Positions 60,918-64,000 of a stretch of 64,000 bases of DNA are shown here, piece by piece. Location: the IMG/VR virus record IMGVR_UViG_3300008012_000022, positions 29,369 through 93,368 of that record, one strand, 5' to 3'. The stretch comes from a virus. Under the pieces are notes generated by a model. The model saw nothing but the letters and a program-made list of their open reading frames with translations. It made no database searches and had not been told where the DNA came from. The first letter of the stretch is position 1. Each line of letters begins with the position of its first letter. Position numbers and translations under genes: made by a program.

Positions 60918-60992
60918 ATGGGAAAAGTTGAGTTTATTTATTTAGCAATTGCGCTGTGTGTTTATGCAGTGACTTATTTTTTAATCATATGA
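60918..60992 (+). CDS. 24-aa membrane peptide
   Basis: The first product from the promoter at 60884-60912 is MGKVEFIYLAIALCVYAVTY followed by four hydrophobic residues, a single membrane span. Its stop overlaps the next start (ATGA), a junction used throughout this phage, so it is probably translated. Role unknown. Confidence 0.5.
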   Translation: MGKVEFIYLAIALCVYAVTYFLII

Positions 60993-61210
60993 AGGTCAAA
61001 ATTAAAGAGCAAGAAGTGGTCTACGTTACAGAGATTAGAACAGGCACGACGTTTATTAATGAGCGCGGAGAAAAAGACTATCAACGAATTCGCCGCTCTA
61101 GTCTTCCTGCCCCTCATCCACTGTTAAAGCCTAATGGACAAGTTTCAAACGACATTGGTTGTTTTGATTACTGGCGTACCAACGATACATTTTTTAAAAA
61201 AACAAGTTGA
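60989..61210 (+). CDS. Small hypothetical protein (73 aa)
   Basis: A basic 73-residue protein starting MKVKIKEQEVVYVTEIRTGT, with RIRRSSLPAPHPLLKPNGQ in the middle. The ATG at 60989 overlaps the preceding stop (ATGA). Probably a small nucleic-acid- or host-binding protein; not recognised. Confidence 0.5.
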   Translation: MKVKIKEQEVVYVTEIRTGTTFINERGEKDYQRIRRSSLPAPHPLLKPNGQVSNDIGCFDYWRTNDTFFKKTS

Positions 61211-61234
61211 CAAACTTCAAAATAGATGTAAAAT
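61207..61234 (+). promoter_or_regulatory. Promoter of the tRNA array
   Basis: TTGACA (61207-61212), 16-nt spacer, TAAAAT (61229-61234), 9 nt before the first tRNA. Confidence 0.75.
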
Positions 61235-61243
61235 ATATTTAAC

Positions 61244-61316
61244 GGGGATGTAGTGGTACTAGATAACACATCTGATTTGCAATCAGAAAAACACGGAGCG
61301 TAACCGTGCTTCTCCA
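61244..61316 (+). tRNA. tRNA-Ala (TGC)
   Basis: Acceptor GGGGATG pairs with CTTCTCC and includes the G3:U70 wobble that marks tRNA-Ala. Anticodon arm TCTGA-TTTGCAA-TCAGA gives TGC. The T-loop reads AGCGTAA rather than TTCGAAT-type, and the D-stem has only three pairs. CCA is not encoded. Confidence 0.75.
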
Positions 61317-61322
61317 CTTAAA

Positions 61323-61398
61323 TGTTTCGTAGTTTAAATCAGAAAAACAGCCCCTTGTTGTAAAGGGAAAGATACAGGCTCGAACCCTGTCGAAGCGC
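61323..61398 (+). tRNA. Irregular tRNA, anticodon uncertain (Thr TGT or Gln TTG)
   Basis: Acceptor TGTTTCG/CGAAGCG, D-arm GTTT/AAAC and T-arm ACAGG-CTCGAAC-CCTGT are clear. The anticodon arm (around CCCCTTGTTGTAAAGGG) is two bases longer than normal and can be read as Thr (TGT) or Gln (TTG). CCA follows closely. Confidence 0.55.
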
Positions 61399-61402
61399 CA
61401 AC

Positions 61403-61474
61403 TGTCCCGTAGCTTAAAAGTAAAGCGTCACCCTCATAAGGTGGAAGTTGTAGGTGCAAGACCTACCGGAACAA
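61403..61474 (+). tRNA. tRNA-Met/Ile2 (CAT)
   Basis: Acceptor TGTCCCG/CGGAACA has six of seven pairs; anticodon arm TCACC-CTCATAA-GGTGG gives CAT; T-arm GTAGG-TGCAAGA-CCTAC. U1:A72 pairs, so it is an elongator Met or a lysidine-type Ile, not the initiator. Confidence 0.75.
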
Positions 61475-61484
61475 TTAATTTAAA

Positions 61485-61856
61485 ATGCCCTGTAAAGATA
61501 AAAAATCACAAGCTGAATCGGCTCGAAAACATTACCTAAAAAATAAAAAGGTAATAAAAGCTAAAGCGGCGAATTTTAAATCTGAAACGGCAATACCACG
61601 AAATAAAAAATTTGTTCGCGAATATTTACTTAAACACCCTTGTATAGACTGTGGAGAAAGTGATCCAATCGTGTTAGAATTTGATCATGTTCGTGGAATT
61701 AAAAAAGGAAACATATCTAATATGGTAAATCAAGCATACTCTATTAAAAGAATTAAACAAGAAATTGAGAAATGTGAAGTGAGATGTGCTAATTGTCATA
61801 GAAGAATAACATTTTATCGCAGAATAGAGCAGTCTGGTAGCTCGTCAGTCTCATAA
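61485..61856 (+). CDS. HNH endonuclease inside the tRNA array
   Basis: A 123-residue protein. HPCIDCGESDPIVLEFDHVR and CEVRCANCHRRITFYRRIEQ form an HNH core with two cysteine pairs. It lies between two CAT tRNAs. Its last 13 codons are read from the 5' half of the initiator-like tRNA, and the stop codon TAA (61854-61856) starts at the third base of that tRNA's anticodon. It is probably a homing endonuclease whose target is a tRNA gene. Start at 61485, with no Shine-Dalgarno. Confidence 0.75.
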   Translation: MPCKDKKSQAESARKHYLKNKKVIKAKAANFKSETAIPRNKKFVREYLLKHPCIDCGESDPIVLEFDHVRGIKKGNISNMVNQAYSIKRIKQEIEKCEVRCANCHRRITFYRRIEQSGSSSVS

Positions 61857-61892
61857 ACTGAAGGTCACGTGGTTCGAATCCCGTTTCTGCAA
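61818..61892 (+). tRNA. Initiator-like tRNA-fMet (CAT)
   Basis: The 5' end CGCAGAA pairs with TTCTGCA except C1:A72, the unpaired end that marks bacterial initiator tRNAs. D-arm GAGC/GCTC matches E. coli fMet closely. Anticodon arm TCAGT-CTCATAA-ACTGA gives CAT but lacks the three G:C pairs of standard initiators. The T-stem has one bulged T. Confidence 0.8.
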
Positions 61893-61962
61893 CTTTAGAT
61901 AACTTAAGGGCCAAACGTTGATCGTCCGACCATGAGGTTTTCTTTTTGAAAATCAAAGAATT

Positions 61963-62169
61963 GTGGCAAATCCAACAACGCGACTGATAGCAGAGACTAT
62001 CCGTGATAGGGGCAAAACACGTAAAATCCCCTATAATTTTATGACTTCAAAAAAAAGACACAAACGACACATTAGTAAAAGATTGCGCCGATCTTATGAG
62101 AAGTCTTGTGTAACTAAAGATGGCATGGGTGCCTGTAACAGAAATTGGGGCACTGGAAAAGCAAAATGA
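61963..62169 (+). CDS. Small basic protein
   Basis: A frame opening with GTG encodes 68 residues rich in Lys and Arg (MTSKKRHKRHISKRLRRSYE in its second half), ending NWGTGKAK. An ATG at 62041 would give a 42-residue form. It lies within the tRNA array. The basic product suggests RNA or DNA binding; the start is uncertain and the reality of the gene is only moderately supported. Confidence 0.35.
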   Translation: MANPTTRLIAETIRDRGKTRKIPYNFMTSKKRHKRHISKRLRRSYEKSCVTKDGMGACNRNWGTGKAK

Positions 62170-62202
62170 AACAACTACGACGATATTATCGATTTATCTA
62201 AT

Positions 62203-62228
62203 CGTTCTGTGACAACAGTTACAGAACG
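62203..62228. repeat. 8-bp inverted repeat
   Basis: CGTTCTGT and ACAGAACG surround a 10-nt loop, just before the tRNA-Tyr. There is no U-tract, so it is not a standard terminator; a processing signal is possible. Confidence 0.6.
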
Positions 62229-62233
62229 TCTCT

Positions 62234-62320
62234 GTATGTTGTCACCCTTTTCTGTCTGTAAAACAGTCGTCGTTAAACGTAGGGATGGTCCGACAAGTGG
62301 TTCGATTCCGCCAACATACA
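62234..62320 (+). tRNA. tRNA-Tyr-like (GTA), D-arm missing
   Basis: Acceptor GTATGTT pairs with AACATAC. Anticodon arm CTGT-CTGTAAA-ACAG gives GTA. The variable region is 29 nt with a GTCG/CGAC stem, as in long-arm tRNA-Tyr. T-loop TTCGATT is normal. Only 11 nt lie between acceptor and anticodon stems, so no D-arm can form. Confidence 0.6.
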
Positions 62321-62324
62321 TTAT

Positions 62325-62398
62325 CTCTCTCTGGTGTAAGGTGGTGTGCACATCTGATTGAAGCTCAGAGGGTGCGGGTTCGATTCCTGCGGGAGAGA
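62325..62398 (+). tRNA. tRNA-Phe (GAA)
   Basis: Acceptor CTCTCTC/GGGAGAG (one wobble), D-stem GTGT/GCAC, anticodon arm TCTGA-TTGAAGC-TCAGA giving GAA, T-arm GCGGG-TTCGATT-CCTGC. Discriminator A73. Complete cloverleaf. Confidence 0.8.
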
Positions 62399-62409
62399 CT
62401 TAATTTTCA

Positions 62410-62499
62410 GGATGGCGAAATAAGCTGGTGCTTATCAAACTCTTCAAAAGTTTAGGTTCCACGAGAATTGCGGAACAGGTTCAATTCCAACACCATCCA
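62410..62499 (+). tRNA. UGA-reading tRNA (TCA), long variable arm
   Basis: Acceptor GGATGG/CCATCC, discriminator A and encoded CCA (62500-62502). Anticodon arm AAACT-CTTCAAA-AGTTT has five perfect pairs and anticodon TCA, which reads the stop codon UGA. D-stem is 5 bp with a 6-nt loop; variable arm has a GTTCC/GGAAC stem. The T-stem has only two or three pairs. Could be a suppressor (Ser/Leu-type) or a relic; tRNA-Sec-like traits are partial. Confidence 0.65.
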
Positions 62500-62504
62500 C
62501 CAAT

Positions 62505-62576
62505 GGGACTGTAGTGAAATGGATATCACGATTGACTACGGATCAATAAATGAGGGTTCGACTCCTTCCAGTCCTA
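62505..62576 (+). tRNA. tRNA-Arg (ACG)
   Basis: Acceptor GGGACTG/CAGTCCT, anticodon arm ATTGA-CTACGGA-TCAAT giving ACG, T-arm GAGGG-TTCGACT-CCTTC. Complete cloverleaf; a T-run follows. Confidence 0.85.
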
Positions 62577-62584
62577 CTTTTTTC

Positions 62585-62612
62585 TTGACAGCGCCGAATT
62601 TTCTGTTATATT
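62585..62612 (+). promoter_or_regulatory. Sigma70-type promoter, leaderless
   Basis: TTGACA (62585-62590), 16-nt spacer, TATATT (62607-62612), then 6 nt to ATG at 62619. The spacer begins with the recurrent GCGCCGAA motif. Confidence 0.75.
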
Positions 62613-62618
62613 ACGGCT

Positions 62619-62834
62619 ATGACAGTTTTAATATTCTTCATTAGTCTCGCAGTATTCGTAACTGGATTAATCGGCGCTTTCTCTAATATGGCATTCCTAA
62701 TGACCAGCGACAAAACAATCGAAACAAGTATTCGTCTTCACTTTCTTTTTGGACTTCTTTATGTGTTAGGTGGACTTAGCACCCTTATCTGTGGTATCGT
62801 TTGGTTGGTTCAGACTCTTGCAGAACTCGTATGA
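62619..62834 (+). CDS. Two-span membrane protein (71 aa)
   Basis: Two hydrophobic helices, VLIFFISLAVFVTGLIGAFS and FLFGLLYVLGGLSTLICGIV, linked by a short polar turn. The ATG at 62619 is 6 nt from the -10 box, so this would be a leaderless gene. It overlaps the next gene by ATGA. Function unknown. Confidence 0.6.
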   Translation: MTVLIFFISLAVFVTGLIGAFSNMAFLMTSDKTIETSIRLHFLFGLLYVLGGLSTLICGIVWLVQTLAELV

Positions 62835-63166
62835 ATGCTGGAAAAGATAATAGAACCCGACTTTTTGAAATCTTAGTTCCCACAGTTCGTAATGATGGTC
62901 GCCCTATTCGAACACGATTCCACAAAGTATGGGATGAAAAAGTAAAAGCTATAACAAGAGGTTTGACTGTAATGCCTGTAGCTCGTGGACAGTGGGTATC
63001 ACCCGAAGATGAAGAGTTTACTGAGCGCATGATTCCCGTTAGGATAATGGCTACTGACGACGAGATGGACAAGATCGTGAATATGAGCGCCAAATATTAT
63101 GAACAATTAGCAATCATGTTTTATGTGATATCAGAAGAGGTTCAAATCAGAGCATTTGATAATTAG
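62831..63166 (+). CDS. Hypothetical protein (111 aa)
   Basis: From MNAGKDNRTRLFEILVPTVR the protein is alpha/beta with basic strands and ends with a helix (YEQLAIMFYVISEEVQIRAF). RHFHKVWDEKV-like residues (TRFHKVWDEKVKAITRGLTV) do not form a recognised motif. Starts with an ATGA overlap and is followed by a strong terminator, so it closes this transcription unit. Confidence 0.55.
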   Translation: MNAGKDNRTRLFEILVPTVRNDGRPIRTRFHKVWDEKVKAITRGLTVMPVARGQWVSPEDEEFTERMIPVRIMATDDEMDKIVNMSAKYYEQLAIMFYVISEEVQIRAFDN

Positions 63167-63170
63167 TCAC

Positions 63171-63202
63171 AAAAAAAGAGCGGCAAAGTTGCCGCTCTTT
63201 TT
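63171..63202. terminator. Bidirectional rho-independent terminator
   Basis: An AGAGCGGCAA / TTGCCGCTCT stem (about 10 bp) flanked by an A-run on one side and a T-run on the other, so it can end transcription from both directions. Confidence 0.9.
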
Positions 63203-63264
63203 GTTTTCTTTATTACTGTGAAAGTTGTATTAATAAAAAAATCGGCGCTTATGAAAAAAAGTTC

Positions 63265-63292
63265 TTGACATTTATTGTTCCATACGTATAAT
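63265..63292 (+). promoter_or_regulatory. Consensus sigma70 promoter
   Basis: TTGACA (63265-63270), 16-nt spacer, TATAAT (63287-63292): perfect hexamers. Transcription should begin near 63299. Confidence 0.85.
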
Positions 63293-63298
63293 GTCTGT

Positions 63299-63540
63299 GT
63301 AATCAATTCATAGAACAATGAAATCCAATTTTAGAGACAGACAACTCATTAAGATTAGCGGCGGGAAACCCGTTGATAATCGATGGGATGATAATGTCTC
63401 ACCGTTATCATAAGGCTTGATTCGGGTATTGGTGTAATCAACATATTTTTCACGGTCGGAAAAAGCTTTCAAACTCACTGATCAGAGTCACTGAAATACC
63501 CAATCAGCCAAATGGTAACAACTGTACTCACGCGAGTAAC
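63299..63540 (+). ncRNA. Possible structured RNA
   Basis: Several stems follow the strong promoter: CGGG/CCCG at 63362-63372; ATGATAA/TTATCAT at 63388-63411; a 12-bp pairing with one bulge between 63418-63430 and 63495-63506; TACTC/GAGTA at 63525-63538. A 31-codon frame (63318-63413) overlaps the first stems and could be the alternative explanation. Function unknown. Confidence 0.35.
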
Positions 63541-63591
63541 AGAACATTTTAAGATGCCAACAGCACATTTATTTTTCACCATTACTTAAAT

Positions 63592-63616
63592 TGCCCGTGC
63601 CAGAAAAGCAGGGACA
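63592..63616 (+). other. Hairpin before the second tRNA-Arg
   Basis: TGCCC-G-TGC / GCA-GGG-ACA with a 7-nt loop. It lies between related AACAGCA-containing repeats. It may be a processing site. Confidence 0.3.
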
Positions 63617-63660
63617 GCATCTAGACATTTTAAAGATACGAACAGCAAACAACTTAAACA

Positions 63661-63731
63661 GTTAAATTAGCTCATTGGTTGAGCATTAGTCTACGAAACT
63701 AACGAAGCTGGTTCAATTCCAGCATTTAAAC
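63661..63731 (+). tRNA. tRNA-Arg (ACG), second copy
   Basis: D-arm GCTC/GAGC, anticodon arm TTAGT-CTACGAA-ACTAA giving ACG and T-arm GCTGG-TTCAATT-CCAGC are clear. The acceptor is A/T-rich (GTTAAAT/ATTTAAA) with a weak end pair. It differs in sequence from the Arg tRNA at 62505. Confidence 0.75.
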
Positions 63732-63790
63732 AGTAAAAGTATCTTGACCTTTTTCCACGAAAGTGGTAGACACTAACAGCAACAAACTTC

Positions 63791-63841
63791 GACAGTTGGA
63801 CGGTAGCATGTGTCTAGAAAATAATTATACCGACAACTGTT
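63791..63841 (+). promoter_or_regulatory. Long hairpin before an HNH gene
   Basis: ACAGTTG plus CGGTA pair with TACCG plus CAACTGT (12 bp, small internal loop). It ends 9 nt before the ATG at 63850 and could control its translation, as the hairpin of T4 I-TevI does. Confidence 0.4.
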
Positions 63842-63849
63842 ACCAATTT

Positions 63850-64000
63850 ATGATATACGCAACAAGAGTTTGTAAAACATGCGGTTTCCGTGGAAACATG
63901 TTTACTGATTTTCCTAAAGCGGGAGTTATTAAAGAAGTAACTTATTATCGCCATGTGTGCAACACTTGTTACTTGAAACAAAAAAACGAATATAAACAAT
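63850..64000 (+). CDS. Partial zinc-finger/HNH-type gene at right edge
   Basis: The visible 50 codons start MIYATRVCKTCGFRGNMFTD and include a second Cys pair (RHVCNTCYLKQKNEYKQ). This knuckle resembles the N-terminus of the HNH gene at 50602-51144. An in-frame ATG at 63808 is an alternative start. The catalytic HNH part lies outside the window, so the call is tentative. Confidence 0.5.
   Translation, partial: MIYATRVCKTCGFRGNMFTDFPKAGVIKEVTYYRHVCNTCYLKQKNEYKQ

Noticed and set aside
61893-61962. A further tRNA between tRNA-fMet and the small basic gene
   Set aside because: No T-loop or anticodon stem could be folded there.
62203-62228. Terminator upstream of tRNA-Tyr
   Set aside because: The inverted repeat is not followed by a U-tract on either strand.
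62410-62502. Firm call as tRNA-Sec
   Set aside because: The anticodon loop fits, but the acceptor is 6-7 bp, the discriminator is A rather than G and the T-stem is weak; no Sec genes were seen.
1-64000. A recoded genetic code in which UGA is sense throughout
   Set aside because: TGA ends many genes at ATGA overlaps (for example 2319, 3755, 6154, 9137, 10077, 12034), and the downstream frames are intact, so UGA works as a stop here.
1-64000. CRISPR arrays or insertion sequences
   Set aside because: No regularly spaced repeats, transposase or terminal inverted repeats were found; the mobile genes seen are HNH-type.
1-64000. The cyanobacterial HIP1 word GCGATCGC as the recurrent motif
   Set aside because: The repeated word is TTCGSCGC/GCGSCGAA; I did not see GCGATCGC enriched.

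Overview
The window is a stretch of a large tailed double-stranded DNA phage, not a bacterial chromosome. The evidence is a portal, a protease/scaffold, a major capsid protein, a tail-tube protein, tail chaperones and a giant tape measure, next to a phage replication and nucleotide-metabolism module and a tRNA array. The DNA is A+T-rich and tightly packed; most neighbours are joined by ATGA or TAATG overlaps. A lipoprotein signal, Tat-like leaders and a heptosyltransferase-like enzyme suggest a diderm host, but I cannot name it. No contractile sheath gene is visible, so a long non-contractile tail is the simplest reading. The large terminase and DNA polymerase are not in this window.

Layout. 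(1) 1-17108, all minus strand: early/middle genes in one long run. They include a RecB/Cas4-like nuclease, primase, beta-propeller protein, DnaB-type helicase, VSR-like nuclease, RecA-type recombinase, GDP-mannose dehydratase, two methyltransferases, GT2 glycosyltransferase, two genes with near-identical Tat-like leaders, ribonucleotide reductase nrdA/nrdB and a PD-(D/E)XK-like protein. (2) 17109-17535: divergent regulatory gap. (3) 17536-27306, mostly plus: sigma factor, HNH-AP2 gene, glycosyltransferases, MazG-like protein, a split GT9 gene and a possible recombination mediator; one fibre gene (20781-21899) runs the other way. (4) 27303-60848, minus: late virion genes, transcribed from portal to tail tip. 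(5) 60884-64000, plus: small proteins, nine tRNA or tRNA-like genes, two HNH genes and a possible structured RNA.

How it works together. Most genes lack a Shine-Dalgarno sequence. Several recognisable promoters (TTGACA - 16/17 - TATAAT type) put the start codon only 5-6 nt after the -10 box, so some mRNAs are probably leaderless. A phage sigma factor probably switches on the late block, where terminators after the capsid gene, after the tube gene and inside the second tail chaperone could set the copy-number gradient.

The strongest candidates for something new are: the 4456-residue tape measure carrying enzyme-like modules (two nuclease-like domains, HhH domains, P-loop, nucleotidyltransferase-like GH motif, HExxH) separated by repeated P-N-F-A linkers; a UGA-reading, long-variable-arm tRNA among other structurally odd tRNAs; a G+C-rich 8-mer family (TTCGSCGC) far more common than base composition predicts; a capsid-tail fragment fused to a Tat-like leader; and several homing-type insertions placed exactly at gene overlaps. 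All functional statements are inferred from reading the sequence; no database search was run.
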